The position numbers were made by a program, and so were the translations under genes. The notes below the pieces were generated by a model, which saw only the letters and a list, made by a program, of their open reading frames with translations, did no database searches and was not told where the DNA came from. 64,000 bases of DNA from NCBI GenBank assembly GCA_037179385.1, contig CM074195.1:28538222-28602221 (forward strand). The letters run 5' to 3'. This document shows positions 1-11,144 of this stretch, piece by piece. This stretch comes from Holothuria scabra. Taxonomy: Eukaryota > Echinodermata > Holothuroidea > Aspidochirotida > Holothuriidae. Positions within the stretch are counted from its first letter, which is position 1. Every line of letters starts with the position of its first letter.

Positions 1-1204
1 CACCCCTTTAGCCACTGGAAAATTGTTGCATTTATGTTTCTTACTTATTATAAAACTCTTGTGTTAAGTTTTTATGGGATTTTGATTAATTTCAGTAAGT
101 TTGGTTTATGGAGGAGGAGGGGTTGCCTTCAAGTAAATTAGAACAAAAGGTTTATCCAGCCTTTTCAAAGTTATTGAGAATGTCTCAAACTAAACAGAAA
201 TGGAACTCTGAATAAATATACCACTGCATCTTCACCGTGCTGGAAATGTCACATCGTGCTGTGCCATTCTTTGATCCAAGGGACCTTTTAAGCAAGATTG
301 GCCTGGTTTGTTTCACCTTAAGCAATCAGTACTACTTGCCATCTCACTGTGTTTCAGCACTGACCTGTGGAATCATAATTCATTTCTATAGGAAGCAACC
401 CTTTTCAACCTATTGAAAACATTCCACCGCTATTCATTGAAAACAGGAACCAAGTAATTTTCTATATTCCCCACAAAATCTGTAACTTATAGAGCCTGTA
501 ATCAGATATCACAGGTAGGAAATGGACTTTACACATAATGAGGAATTGTGACTTCCCGCAATTTGATCAAACTGCTAGTTTCAATGGATTTTCAAAATGG
601 TTGATTGTTTTTCATGTTACTTGTATGTCAAAGGTTATCCTGGAGAGACCATTTTTAGACCCAAAAATATCTATGTGAGATTTAGAATTAGTTCTCGCAA
701 ACATACATTGGTGTCCTCTGTTTAAGGGTTCATTCTCATGCATGATACTGGTTTTGGACAGAAAGGTATACCATATCAAGGAAGACTTGACTTTGTTTGA
801 TATTAATTTAATAAATGAATTATGTCAGGAAATCATGTATCTCCTATTGTGCTTTTGTGTTAAAGTGTGTAATTTGCGGTTCATACCATTATGGTATGAA
901 CTTACAGGGAAGTCCTGTCCCATCGAACCATAGTTATGATGTGTCACTTAAAATAATTAAAAAAAAAGTCTTCAAAATTCAACCTACAGTACCTCTTGTT
1001 GTAGCGAAAGTGTAGTACTGTATCAGTATTCCGTGGTGGTGCCAAGGTATGTCAAAAGGTGAGGGGGTACCACACCAAAGGAGAGAGGGTAACTGTGGGT
1101 GAAGAGCTCATCAGCTGCAATGGAGGCTTTTGACATGACATCACAATACTATCAGGCAGTCACTGTTGTGGGTATAAATGTTTTCGTAGTAGACCACACT
1201 AGGC
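1..1204. other. AT-rich DNA with no recognised feature
   Basis: I see no gene, RNA or repeat here that I can support. Open frames around 246-416 and 742-1015 lack splice signals, recognisable motifs or any match elsewhere in the window. They are of the length expected by chance in this composition. Confidence 0.5.
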
Positions 1205-1211
1205 ACACTGT

Positions 1212-1416
1212 CAGGCCTTGAATTTTGAGGCATGCGAGTGGGATCGCACACCACCCCCCACCTTAAATCACTGTGAGGAGTGTGAATTTTTCCACATCTA
1301 GATGAAGGATTGGAGTTCATATAAATCTATTTTAGTTAATGCACATCTATCACACTCCTAAATTTTATGAGAAGAATGATTTGTAGCTCACCTAGAAAAT
1401 TTAGGAAACAAGGCCT
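1212..1416 (+). mobile_element. Short CAGG-ended MITE, copy 1
   Basis: This 205-bp non-coding element starts CAGGCCTTGAATTTTGAGG and ends near ACAAGGCCT, so the two termini are inverted versions of each other. The flanks read CACACTGT on the left and TACACTGT on the right. That is an 8-bp target duplication with one mismatch, as expected for hAT-type insertion. A second, diverged copy lies at 62346-62569 and shares the internal block around 'gaggcatg.gagtg.gatcgca' and the right-hand block 'gatttgtagc'. It carries no transposase, so mobility would need a partner in trans. The superfamily call is an inference from terminus and duplication length. Confidence 0.6.
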
Positions 1417-1609
1417 ACACTGTGTAGTTCATTTAATTCACAAAGCCAAGGGAACAGTATTTTGCATGGTTGTCCTGTAGCATGAAGGATATGTGACATA
1501 ATTGCAAAGCCTCTATTAATTGCTTTTGTGTGGGAACACGGGTAGGACAATTCACATTTATTCCAATGAAGAAAGAATTTATAAGTCGCTAATTTTTATG
1601 AAACATGTA

Positions 1610-1900
1610 ACTGTCATCAACAGAAAACAGATGTTTCCTCAGACCTTGAATTAGTAAACTAGAGAACAACAGTGTTGTTGTCTGGTATGAATGGCTCTTG
1701 AAAATCATGTGACAATATTTTTATCCCTCTTTTGTGAAATTTTCTCTGAGTAACTGCTTAGTTTACCTTGAATGTGCAATAGCTAAGTCTTGAAAAGATA
1801 GTAATTATGAAAGACACTTGATGAGCAATATAAGATGCTTGTGAGATTTAGCTGTTGTTTTAGAGTAATTTTGGATTGACTATTTTAAGTCCTAGAAATG
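1610..1900 (+). repeat. Dispersed repeat F, copy 1
   Basis: This is a diverged interspersed repeat recognised by comparison with 51545-51785 and 55310-55560. Shared blocks in the same order include a 'tcatgtgacaatatttt.tccct' stretch, a 'tgcaata' block about 80 bp later, and a 'gatttagctgttg.ttcaaaa' block near the end. It has no terminal repeats and no open frame. It may be part of a larger decayed retrotransposon, because copy 1 lies just upstream of LINE coding remnants, but that link is inference. Confidence 0.5.
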
Positions 1901-1987
1901 CTGCATTTTCATCAAATCTTTAGTTGCCTGGGACATATCTCCACAAAGCTTTGCAATTTAATTTGAATGAGCTCACTTGTTCACACT

Positions 1988-2095
1988 TACCTTACCCACT
2001 CCAGCTTATGTCCTGGTGATGATAGACCATCTGAATCCCCTGTAATTGTACTATCATCATGAGCCACATACTTGCAGACTGTTATAAATACTAAC
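1988..2095 (+). pseudogene. Non-LTR retrotransposon C-terminal fragment, decayed
   Basis: Translated with one frameshift, this stretch gives HTYLTHS at the left and SHILADCYKY at the right. It aligns with the better-preserved copy at 23745-23930 and 27361-27511 (IGHTYLTHAYLL, then SHILVDCYEY). That HT-LTH / C-C / HIL-C arrangement is familiar from the end of the long ORF of RNase-H-bearing non-LTR retrotransposons. The fragment is about 108 bp, frameshifted and non-functional. The clade cannot be settled from so short a piece. Confidence 0.6.
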
Positions 2096-2630
2096 ATTTT
2101 GGATCCATGGTCCAAGATGGGCCCTATTTTGTGAAATTTTGCAAAAAAAAAAAAAATGCTTTCCTTCAATCATGTTATGATGTGTCTGAAACCGTCAGTA
2201 TACAGTAATGTTCTGTGGGTGGTGGATAGTCTGGATCTTCAGGAATTTTTGTCCAAGGTCCCACCCCAAGGTCCCATATGGTCCATTTTATGAAATTCTA
2301 CAAAATGCATCTCTTCCTACAGATTCTCTTGCCCACTGTTAATTGTAGTATGTTTACAATGATACTTCTGGTTACTTTGGGTATTTGGATCCAAGGCCCA
2401 AGGTAAACCTTTTTGGGTAGATTTTTTTTAAATATTGCAAAATATGTAACACTTTCCATCAGCTAATGATAGCAGACTTGACAGCATGAAAAAATGATGT
2501 TTGGTTTAGTGATCCTGGTACAGTGTTCTGATTATTTTTTTCAAAGGTCCCACATGGGCTGTAGGGCTCATTTTATGAAATTCTACAAAATTCTCTTTTT
2601 TACCAGTTGTTTTGTACAATGTTGATGGTT
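2090..2630 (+). repeat. Diverged ~150-bp tandem array
   Basis: A block resembling 'ggatccaaggtcccat..gg.c.attttatgaaatt.taca' recurs near 2098, 2255, 2388 and 2545. Successive copies are about 130-160 bp apart and heavily diverged. The array directly follows the LINE fragment, so it could be that element's 3' untranslated region duplicated in tandem. Alternatively it is an old satellite. It has no open frame of note. Confidence 0.45.
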
Positions 2631-2805
2631 TGTCAGAATGATACTCAGTTAGCGGTGCCCTTTGGAGTGTGTTTGTGCAAATTACACTGGAGATACTACA
2701 GAAAGAACATTCTGAGAGCTGCCTTCATGGTGTTCAGTATCTGCAGATCATTTAACTCATATGGCGTTTGTACAGTAGTAGTAAAGACAACCAAAAGCTC
2801 CTTAA

Positions 2806-3114
2806 AGGGGCAAACCTCTCACCCCAAAGTACAGTTTTGGCATGGGGGTGCCAAAATTCTCAATTGGCTCAGCTCTTTGATTGACAGCTAGTTCAAACAA
2901 TGCAGAGTACCAAAGCTTAGTTATGTTACACAGCGTGAACGGTACTGAGAGTGTTGTGATTATATAAAATTGAATTTTTCTATACTCACCTTGAAGCCAT
3001 AAACTGAGATTGTATCAGATCTGGATGAGGATGAATTTCAGACAATTGTGGGAGGGGCAAGTAAGTAAGAAGGTCAGGAGAATTGGTACTGTTTGGGGTG
3101 AGAGAATTGGGCCT
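2806..3114 (-). mobile_element. TTAA-flanked MITE-1, complete copy
   Basis: This is a 309-bp non-coding element whose ends are imperfect inverted repeats (AGGGGCAAACCTCTCACCCC at the left, and the reverse complement of AGGCCCAATTCTCTCACCCC at the right). It is bounded on both sides by TTAA (2802-2805, 3115-3118). TTAA target duplication is characteristic of piggyBac and a few other cut-and-paste superfamilies. Related copies lie at 5622, 8005, 19552, 31421, 44703, 45012 and 54734. The orientation is called minus relative to the copy at 44703. It carries no protein, so it would be moved in trans. Confidence 0.8.
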
Positions 3115-3118
3115 TTAA

Positions 3119-4528
3119 AAAGGTATGAGATTTTGCACCATTGGTGCTTTAGTCACTTACTGACACTTTATATGCCATCCAACTTACCAACTCTACATAC
3201 AGACTTTACAGTGATGAAGAAAGTATGGACTTTTTGGTGAACTTTATTTTATAATTGTGTGAAGCCTGAAAAAGTTCATCAGGTATCATTTACCTTACAA
3301 AGATATAGAAAATCGCTAATACTTTCTATTTTCAGTGTACATTACACTTTAACCATTATACACTCACTTATCACCTTGTTTCTGCCTTTCTTCCTTTTTA
3401 GAGAGTCTGCTTTTTTTTTAATTATTGTGTAAAATAAGTACTGGGTTTCACAATTTCCAAAGAATACTCTACAATTTCTGTTCAAAGTGAAACAGAATTA
3501 CATTTTTAATGATGCTGTCTTAGTAATACTTGAAGTTCCTTAGTCAACTTTGTTTTGTAAAGAAAGAAAAAGTACTTAAATGACTATTTTTATCTCAATT
3601 TTCGCTTGTCCTTCTATGACTTTGTCGACTTTCTGTTGTCAAGGTACTTGATAGTTTATTTTTATGAATTGAATGGAAAAAACCTTTAATTAATACCAGG
3701 TGGTATTTGATCTGGGATTGAAAGTGAAATATATGCTTGAAAAAAAAAGCGAAGAAAATTGTAATGGATGCATTTTGATAATGTTCTTATTTTTAGCGAT
3801 TATGCATTCTCATTAAGTTAATGTTTGCTTATAGTATCTTACTTGTTCAATGGTTGAAATTTTAAGTTCATAGTACATGTATGTCCTTTTGTTAGCAAAT
3901 TTTGGTAATCATATGAACAGTTAGGCTTTGTATCAATTAGGATATAATTGCAGCAATTTTGAACTTTTTTTGTTCTCAAATTATTTAATTCAGATTCAGT
4001 TACTAAAATGGATTTCCCACCCAATGCCTATTTTCTTTTTATGATAGATCTGTTTTCATCATTCTATAAGTCTGCTCTGTGCATTTTCCCATAATTCAGT
4101 AGTTCCACATAGCTGAAAGCATCAAGAGGGCACCATTTGTTTACCCCTTCCTCTGCGGAGATCGTAAACCTGGGGGTTGTGTTAATTTTATAGGAAGTAT
4201 GACTTTTTGAATTCCAAATTTATTTCCTGTTTAATAGTTATACCAAACCAATGGGAAATGCATGTACAGTTCTTGATTCAGTGTTTTCCAGCTTCTCAGA
4301 TATCTCTGAGAGAGTTTTAAAGGAAAACAAAGCAGCTCAATTTTGCCAATATTCTAGCATGTTTGTCAAATCTTTCAGACCTTTGTCTTTTATGAAATGT
4401 GCTTCTCTGCCATTTAATGATTTTAACCAATTCTGAAAAAGCCTTGGAAACTTCATGCTTTATTGCCCTTGTTTTGTCTTGTATTAGGACTTTGTCCTAA
4501 ATATTTTCCCCTATAAACCAACAATCGT
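3119..4528. other. AT-rich DNA, mostly unique
   Basis: I see no supported gene or mobile element. A short piece near 4125-4185 (an 'agagggcacc' run, then a C-rich stretch) resembles the end of dispersed repeat C. Small open frames at 3839-4024 and 4251-4436 have no splice signals. Confidence 0.45.
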
Positions 4529-4536
4529 AATGTAGC

Positions 4537-5429
4537 CAGTGTTAGCGCTGGGACTTGAAATTTGGGGGGGAAATTCCCCCCTTCTGAAAAATTTAGGGGG
4601 GGATTTTCATTTTTAGGGGGGGGAGGAGTCTTTAAGTTCTGAGAAGTTAAGTCGAGTCTGCAATCTGCATTTACCAATAAAGAGATTAATGAAGTACATT
4701 TTTTAACATTGCCAATAACTGATAGGCATGACTAAACATGATTTCAACAAAGTTAGATGTAGCCTATCAGTTGGCCTGGCTTCTTTGCATGTGGCACAGA
4801 ATATTTCTCCTTTCTTGTACCATAACCACGGCCAAATTTTCAGCCAATTTAACTGAAACTTGTCAGCTTTTTTCTTCTTAGTTTTACTACTTTTGTTAGC
4901 AGACCTAGCAGACTGTATTACTACTGTAGTAGTAGTATTAGGCCTAACTTACTAGTAGTGTTACTATTTACGTTATTATCGCTACTCTGTAGCGATTTGA
5001 AAAATAATCCAACTTTGACTTGGAGGCCATTTCACACTTCACAACAGTCTAAAACACGACCAATGTTTGCACACAGAGCGATTAGTTTCAGTACACACAC
5101 TGCACAGAGCAAGCTGCCACTGCTGCGCGGTCGTACGCTAGGCCTACAGCCCTACACTATAGGTAGCGCTAGTACATGCACACCCAGTCCATGCAGTATG
5201 GGTGTAAGGGTGTACTACTGTGTAGAGCTCCGTTTTACAAACGATGACTCATCGATTTTCAGGGTTTTTATTCGTATAACGGACAAGTAAATAAGTTGTG
5301 CTTTGATTATAACCTATTGCTTATGCAAGAAAAATGATGCGGGAATTTCCCGCAGACAAATATTTTTCTTGCGGGATTATTGATTCTGTTGCGGGAATCC
5401 CGCAATCGCGCAGCTTAGCGCGAACACTG
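4537..5429. mobile_element. Non-autonomous hAT-type DNA transposon, intact ends
   Basis: This 893-bp element begins CAGTGTTAGCGCT and ends with the inverted counterpart AGCGCGAACACTG, giving a roughly 13-bp terminal inverted repeat with one mismatch. It is flanked by a perfect 8-bp direct repeat, AATGTAGC, at 4529-4536 and 5430-5437. CAGTG termini with 8-bp duplications are typical of hAT elements. The interior is more CpG-rich than its surroundings and has inner palindromic G/C blocks (4563-4577, and the GCGGGAATTTCCCGC block near 5338-5353). An open frame of 110 codons at 4958-5290 does not resemble a transposase, so this is read as a non-autonomous derivative. The perfect duplication and retained CpGs suggest a relatively young insertion. 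Confidence 0.85.
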
Positions 5430-5621
5430 AATGTAGCCCAAATGGTTTCTTGATTAGCGGCTGTGGATGAGACCCATGTGAATAGTTTTGGTGTTAAAAG
5501 GGGTTTATTTGGCTGGTTAATGTCTTCTTTTTTTTGTCCTACCTGCTTGAGTCTGAAATATTTACTTCTTGGTGATAAAGGGTCAAACGAAGTATTATGG
5601 CACATGTATCACACAGAATGA

Positions 5622-5843
5622 AAGGACCAATTCTATCACCCCAAACAGTAGCAATTCTTCTAACCTTCTTACTCAAGCTCCTCCCACAATTGTCTGAAAT
5701 TCGTCCTCATCGAGACACAACCTCAATTTATTGCTTCAGGGTGAGTACAGAAAAGTTCAATGTGTATAAAAAGAACACTATTATAGTACATTTCATGCTG
5801 TGTAATATAAGCTTTGGTATTCTGCATTGTTTTAATTAGTGAA
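5622..5843 (+). mobile_element. MITE-1 fragment (right end missing)
   Basis: The left terminus (aaaggaccaattctatcaccccaa) and body match the complete copy at 44703-44999, including the 'gcttcagggtgagta' block. The sequence stops matching near the 'gcattgttttaattag' block, about 70 bp before the expected right terminus. No TTAA duplication survives. Confidence 0.7.
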
Positions 5844-6033
5844 AAATGTGAGACTTAAGCCGTAAATCAGTTTCCATGATTACTGCCTTTACAAAGTACA
5901 GTAAGAAAAAGAATGCACATCTTTTTTTTCTGATGCCCTATATTTTTCATTCAAAACAAGACTGGTTCATAAGGTACCCCCATTCCTTTTTGGTTCCTTG
6001 CGGTAGCAAAGGAACCTATGTAGTCAGGTTGGC

Positions 6034-6056
6034 GTGTGTGTGTGTGTGTGTGTGTG
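6034..6056 (+). repeat. (GT)n microsatellite
   Basis: An uninterrupted GT dinucleotide run of 23 bases, lying inside the tentative AAGGAACC-bounded repeat. Confidence 0.95.
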
Positions 6057-6163
6057 ACACTTGCTTCAGTACGCTCTAACTCAACAAGGGAAGGTTGGAT
6101 GGAACTTGGATTTGGTACATAGATTCGTCATAGGGAGAAGGTGTGCCCTATCGTTTTTGGTGG

Positions 6164-6176
6164 AGGTCAAAGGTCA
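6164..6176 (+). promoter_or_regulatory. Perfect DR1 nuclear-receptor element
   Basis: AGGTCA-A-AGGTCA is a perfect direct repeat with one-base spacing, the known preferred site of RXR/HNF4/COUP-type receptors. It is surrounded by more AGGTCA-like half-sites (6187-6197). A second perfect DR1 lies 252 bp downstream in a related tandem block. Function is not shown; the motif may simply belong to a repeat. Confidence 0.4.
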
Positions 6177-6415
6177 TTTGGGGTCACCAGAGGTCAAAAA
6201 CTAAAAACCTTCTCAACACGATATTTCTAGTTAGGAAACTTGGATAGATGTCATACTTGGTGTGTGGATGTGTTATGGTGTAAGGATGAAATTGGATATG
6301 TTCCGGGAAGGTCAAGTTGTCATCTGAGGTCACCAGGGGTCAAACACTGAAAAACGTTTTAACACAGTATTTTAAGGTAGAAAGGACAGATTTCAAATCA
6401 ATCTGTGTTTGGTTA

Positions 6416-6428
6416 AGGTCAAAGGTCA
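6416..6428 (+). promoter_or_regulatory. Perfect DR1 nuclear-receptor element
   Basis: A second AGGTCA-A-AGGTCA direct repeat. It is followed by 'tcaaggtcactggaggtcaa', which adds two further half-sites. It belongs to the same diverged tandem block as the element at 6164. Confidence 0.4.
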
Positions 6429-7569
6429 TCAAGGTCACTGGAGGTCAACCGCTGGAAATGTTATTTAGAAAATCTTGTAAGCTAGATAAAGATAGTTTCA
6501 ACAGATTTTTTATCTCACCTGGTTTTGCATGCTTACACACCCAAACACCTTAGAAATTTGTCCTTTATGTTCCTTCAGTAATGATTTCTTTGGGTTGTAC
6601 ACATATTTTGGATCATTCAAAGTTTTAAGAGGGCAATAACTGAAATCTGTAGATTTCACTGAGCACAGGTCACTCTGCATTTAACTGGTCTCTCTGCCAG
6701 TGGAAGCAATGCATGGATTATACAGTATGTCTCTTTAATACTGCTGTGCTCTGTGGGGTAACCTAATCCTCATTCTATTATCACACTTCATTAATCACTT
6801 GCTTTCTGCTTAACTGCTGAATAAACCCTGTTTTCTGTGTAGAGGTAGCAAACAGGACAAATGGTAGATTGTTTTAAAGCAATAGCAAGTTTTATTTGAG
6901 AGCAGGTAAAAATAACTTGTGAGAAAACTACAAGGGGTGTTTTTCTCTCTCTGACCACATTGTGTACTGTTTATTGGTGATAATATCAAGTTTGATTACA
7001 AGCATAAATACATATGGAAATGAGGTAGTGTTTTTGAAGGATCACCAAGCATTACAAAAGTTGAATGTCAGTAAGGCCACAGAAATTCAATCTTTGATTT
7101 CATGTAATATTAGTACTAAAATACCTGGTGAAGATGTTACAAACATTGAGTATGAACTTTTGTTTAGTTCTATTTCACAGAATAGTTGTACAGTTCTTAT
7201 AATATCCAGCAAGGAACCATAGTGCCCATTGGGCTCTTGTTTTTTCATCTTTTTCCCCTTTTTGTTGTTGTTGTTGTTTTTGATTTTCAAGACCATGACC
7301 TTAAACAATATTCAATTGATTCTTAAATTTCTTTAAGTACAACTTGACCAGCATTATAATGAAATATGATATCAGGATTGTAATGATATGGTGAAGTACA
7401 TTACAGTGGATACAATTTCAGAAATCATGCACTGTAATTGATCCTGACAACTTTTAATAATGTTTAACATTAACATTAAAAAAGGACGTAACTTCCTCTG
7501 TTTTCTAGTGGATTTGAATATTTTGCCCAAATTACAAAAGTTGAAGAACACCTGGTTAAGTCTGTTTGG

Positions 7570-7690
7570 CAATACCAACCAGCATGTATGCCACAACTGG
7601 TAAAAAGGCTGTGGTCTGCCCAACTTAAACCAGAAATTGGGCTGTAAACTTCACCTACCAACCAACCAGCATGTATTCTAGACACTATTA
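7570..7690 (+). mobile_element. SINE-A fragment (3' half)
   Basis: The block 'ccacaactggtaaaaaggctgtggtctgcc', then 'aaattgggctgtaaact' and a (CTACCAAC)-like tail, matches the 3' half of SINE-A as seen complete at 52664-52905. The tRNA-like head is absent. Confidence 0.65.
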
Positions 7691-8004
7691 GTGGAAAATG
7701 CAACTTTCGGTCAATTTCAATCAATGTCCCATTTGTGAAGTTGATACTTCTGTAAATTAAACATGAGATAACCTTTTGTGTGTACGACTAAATCTGTTGT
7801 GTTTTTCTTTCTTGTCCTCTCTCTCCTGCATAAAGAAGTGTAAAGTTTAGGTTGGCTCAGGCTGGTGTGGAACGGTTTGACAACTTTGTGTGTCAGTCTG
7901 TGGATTGTATTACTGTTAGCATATTGACTGTTGATATTCTAAACTCAGTATTGACTGATATTACCTATGTTTCTCCCCTATAGGTATCATTAGATTTACT
8001 TTAA

Positions 8005-8299
8005 ACGCATTCAGCTCTCAACCCTCAACCCTCTCAACTACAATTTTTGTAGTAGTCTACAAATATTCTCAATTTGCACAGCCCTTTTGAGTGACAGCAA
8101 GTTCAAAACATGCAGAGGACTTCAGCTCATATTGCGTGTACACATCATTATGATTACACATTGTTGTCTTGTAAACTAAACCTAAAGGAATAAACTGAGA
8201 TTGTATCTGGATGAGGATGGATTTTAAACAGTTGTGGGAGGAGCTTTTGTAAAGTAGGTTAGAGGAATTGAAACTGTTTGGGGTAAGATGTTAAGGTCT
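8005..8299 (-). mobile_element. TTAA-flanked MITE-1, diverged copy
   Basis: The body matches the copy at 2806-3114 (tctcaattt.cacagc, caagttcaaa..atgcagag, actgagattgtatctggatgagg, cagttgtgggagg). TTAA occurs at both edges (8001-8004 and 8300-8303). The left terminus is degraded; the right one still reads 'actgtttggggtaagatgttaaggtct'. Confidence 0.7.
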
Positions 8300-8303
8300 T
8301 TAA

Positions 8304-9230
8304 TTGGAGATAATGTACTACATTTATGGACCTCTTTATTACACAAATTATTGAAATGTAACATTGTTTTATTTCATTTGACTTTAAGATTTTTCTGTCA
8401 TGAAAGGAATACTTGCTCAATGGTACGTTTTAGTTTTATACAATAGACTTTCTGAAATGTTGGTACTGGATCACTATCATCCAATATTGAAAAAAATATT
8501 AGTAGCTACTAGCTAGAACAACATTAGCTTCTTGGTTACAAGAAAAGAATACATTAAATATGGTACCTGGCATGCAGTCTGAGAATTGCACTGAGCACAT
8601 GCACTAATTGTTGATTCACTATAAGTTTACTGGTTTTATCAAATCCTGTTGTGATTTAATGGATACACTTGCAGTGTACCGTTGAACATTGACCATTTTT
8701 AGGAAGGCTTGAAATGTAATTATGATAACATGAATAAAGATACTCAGTATACCGCCATGCCCCAAGATAGACTAATGTAGCATGCTACGCCTTATGCTGT
8801 AGGGCAAAGTATCGTTATCGGAAAGTGATAATAGTTTTCTTTTTATTCCTGTTAACTTAACTTACACCATCAAGATATGTACATCAAGATATGTACTCAA
8901 AATCAATCATCAGTTGGGAAACTTCTTTAAGAAATGGATTATAAGAGCAGCATAAATAAAAAAATCACCGGCTAAATGGAAAACATTCCCTACGGCTTGG
9001 TCATGGGCTCTCATTGTTATGGACAGCTAGTTTTAGTGTTTAGTGGTACTCTACACATTGATTTGTGATTTACCATTTTAATTGGAATATTCATTTAATA
9101 ATAATAATAAAACAGTTTACTGAATGACTCTCTGACCTCTTGCTAGAAAGAAGAAGACAAACAACACCATTACATGCACATAGGCCCAATCGCCAGCACC
9201 ATAGGCGCTATAGCAAAGGTCATGGTATCC
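8304..9230. other. AT-rich DNA with no recognised gene
   Basis: Nothing supportable except a 14-bp local duplication (atcaagatatgtac, 8870-8897) and a short (AAT)n run near 9099-9110. Confidence 0.45.
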
Positions 9231-9269
9231 AGCAGTGCAGTAACTGTAGCTTAATGGCTTCAGTTTAAA

Positions 9270-9360
9270 CTTGCTTAAGCAATGGAATAGGAAAAAGAAG
9301 CCAGATTTAAAACCATTTGGTTAGAAACTGAGCTGTAAAACCTCATCTAACTCATATATC
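9270..9360 (+). mobile_element. SINE-A fragment (3' half)
   Basis: The blocks 'gcttaagcaatggaatagg', 'aaaccatttggttagaaactg' and 'gctgtaaaacctcatctaact' match the 3' part of the tRNA-derived SINE-A. No head is recognisable upstream. Confidence 0.6.
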
Positions 9361-9379
9361 TTAAAAATGGAAACAGTTG

Positions 9380-9742
9380 CAGGCCTTGATTTTCAGAAAA
9401 ATTTATGGTCGTCCTTTGGGCAACCATTTCACTAATTTGAGTTATCCTCAAGGAAATTTGGTTGTCCGAAACATTTTTTGCACAGTTACAAAGTACTGTG
9501 TTCACTTACTGTAGTCTGTATCAGACCTATTGGTCTAAAACGATGAAAAGATATGACAGAGACACTTGAAGGCTGAAATATTGTATGATGGAAAAGTTGA
9601 AATAGTTGATCAGTCAGCAGTATACTTCTTCCATCTAAGAGAAAAATGGTTGTCCATCGGACAACCAACCTTTAGCTTCGGGTTGTCTGTATAGAATTTT
9701 AGTTGTCCCGGACAATCGGACAACCACGAAAATCGAGCCTTG
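9380..9742 (+). mobile_element. CAGG-ended MITE-3, copy 1
   Basis: This 363-bp element starts CAGGCCTTGATTTTCAG and ends AAATCGAGCCTTG, the inverted form of CAAGGCTCGATTT. Subterminal blocks are also inverted: 'ggtcgtcc' and 'ggttgtccga' inside the left end, 'ttgtcccggacaatcggacaacc' inside the right. It is flanked by the 5-bp direct repeat AGTTG (9375-9379, 9743-9747). Copies at 38105-38450 and 42373-42563 share the same termini. There is no coding capacity. Termini resemble hAT elements, but the direct repeats are 5-6 bp rather than 8. Confidence 0.75.
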
Positions 9743-9864
9743 AGTTGTGTTTTAAACAGTGTACATACAACATAAGCATCAAGAACCTTTTTCAAGTTTT
9801 CGGCACTATCCTTGGTGCATATGCTATGGTAAGGCTAGGCTATACAAAGGATTTTTTCTTTTCT

Positions 9865-9883
9865 TTTTTTTTTTTTTTTTTTT
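9865..9883 (+). repeat. Poly-T tract
   Basis: Nineteen consecutive T residues, ending a longer T/C-rich stretch. Confidence 0.9.
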
Positions 9884-10560
9884 GGATTCCTTGGAATCTT
9901 AACTCTTTTGGGGGTCAGTTTAAAGTTCAGCCTTGCAATGGGAGATTATTTTATCCTTTTTTCTTCCTTTGACTGCCAGCTGATAATGAAATGTAAGAAT
10001 GGACCGAAGTTTCAGTTCTTTTAAACTTTTACTACCAGCAAGATTGATTAGCATGTCAATTTTATCTCTTGCCCTTATGTTTTTTTTGCTGACCAAGGAT
10101 TAACCATAAGGTTGGTCTTTCACATCTAAAGGAAGTAGAGTTCTGCAATTTCAGTTGGAAAGATGAAACTGGGTTATTGGTGCAAAATCATATCATTTAT
10201 TTAGGTTACTCCTGATCAACCCAGTTTATTGTTTATTGATAAGATGCTTCCTGTAAACTGCAAGAAGTTAAAGAATTGAAAATGTTGCATATTAAAATGC
10301 TTTTAATACTCCTGAAGATCTGGACCATTGTGGGGAATTCAAAGCCAAAATATAGGCTAAATAGCTAAATATCACAAATATATGGAAGAGGAATGGTCAC
10401 AATTTGGTGAAACTTCCATTCAGAGTGGAGTTGTATTTCTCAAGATATCAGCCATTGACGTTAATACCAGAATTGTGTTCCAAAGTGAGGTGACAGGCAG
10501 CATAGCATTGTCGCTTTGACCCATGGACAAGGAATGCTTTGCGTCTTTTTTGTTTTTCAG

Positions 10561-10595
10561 TCTGGGCCCATGAGGTTCCTAAGGATCAATTATAA
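10561..10595 (+). CDS. Candidate terminal exon (unknown gene)
   Basis: A strong 3' splice site (gcgtcttttttgtttttcag, ending at 10560) precedes a short frame reading WAHEVPKDQL and then TAA. The exon would begin with the last two bases of a codon. No upstream exon can be joined with confidence and no poly(A) signal was identified nearby. If real, the protein would end KDQL, close to the KDEL-type ER-retrieval signal, but at this length the resemblance may be chance. Confidence 0.2.
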
Positions 10596-10764
10596 CTCTC
10601 ACTAGAAGTTTTTTGCAATATATTTAGAGATACAGATCCAGACCTGGTTTCTGTCCCAAAATATTTGACCAGCAAACATTCGATTTGTTGTCCCTAACTT
10701 CAAAACCTTGGTGTTACAATGGTTTCTTATTTCAACATTCTCAGGAGAGAATGCATGGTAAAGT

Positions 10765-10990
10765 GGGTGGAGGATCTGACTTGAATCTGGGAGGTCTGAA
10801 GTTTTACTCCTGGCTTGGTCATACCGAAAACTTTGAAAATGGAACCTACTGTCATCTTGCTTGTTACTCAGCATACTGTAGGCAGTGGAGTAGTGAAAAC
10901 AAGTCATTGAATTGCAATGGGGAAAACATTGTGGCTGTCCTTCCTTAAAACCACTTCGTTAGAAAATGAGCGCTAAATCTTAATCTAACA
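10765..10990 (+). mobile_element. SINE-A, nearly full copy
   Basis: Matches the complete SINE-A copies: 'cttgaatctgggaggtctgaag' for the second half of the tRNA-like head, then 'catac.gaaaactttgaaaatggaacctact', 'gcagtggagtagtgaaaac' and a 3' end 'atcttaatctaac'. The 5' end and A box are not clear. Confidence 0.7.
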
Positions 10991-11144
10991 AAGCAATTAT
11001 CTATGGATTAGAAATGGAAATTGGGCACCTTGCCCTGCCAGAATTTTATGGCTCAAGAATCAAGAGACTGATACCAAGAAGGTCCTACAAGGACCTGTTT
11101 GTGTATACCTTGACCAAGCTTACTTTAACATATAGCATTCCTGT

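Larger units (their letters stand above)
5990..7245 (+). repeat. Dispersed repeat bounded by AAGGAACC motifs (tentative)
   Basis: The left side has an imperfect hairpin, GGTTCCTTGC ... GCAAAGGAACC (5992-6016). It is followed by a (GT)n run at 6034-6056 and then by diverged tandem blocks rich in AGGTCA. The right side has CAGCAAGGAACC (7207-7218) followed by a T-rich tail. The boundaries are inferred from these matching terminal motifs only; no other full copy is in the window. There is no recognisable protein. Confidence 0.35.

Noticed and set aside
4958..5290. 110-codon frame inside the hAT-type element
   Set aside because: No zinc finger, DDE-type or hAT dimerisation features are visible. 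It is treated as part of a non-autonomous element.
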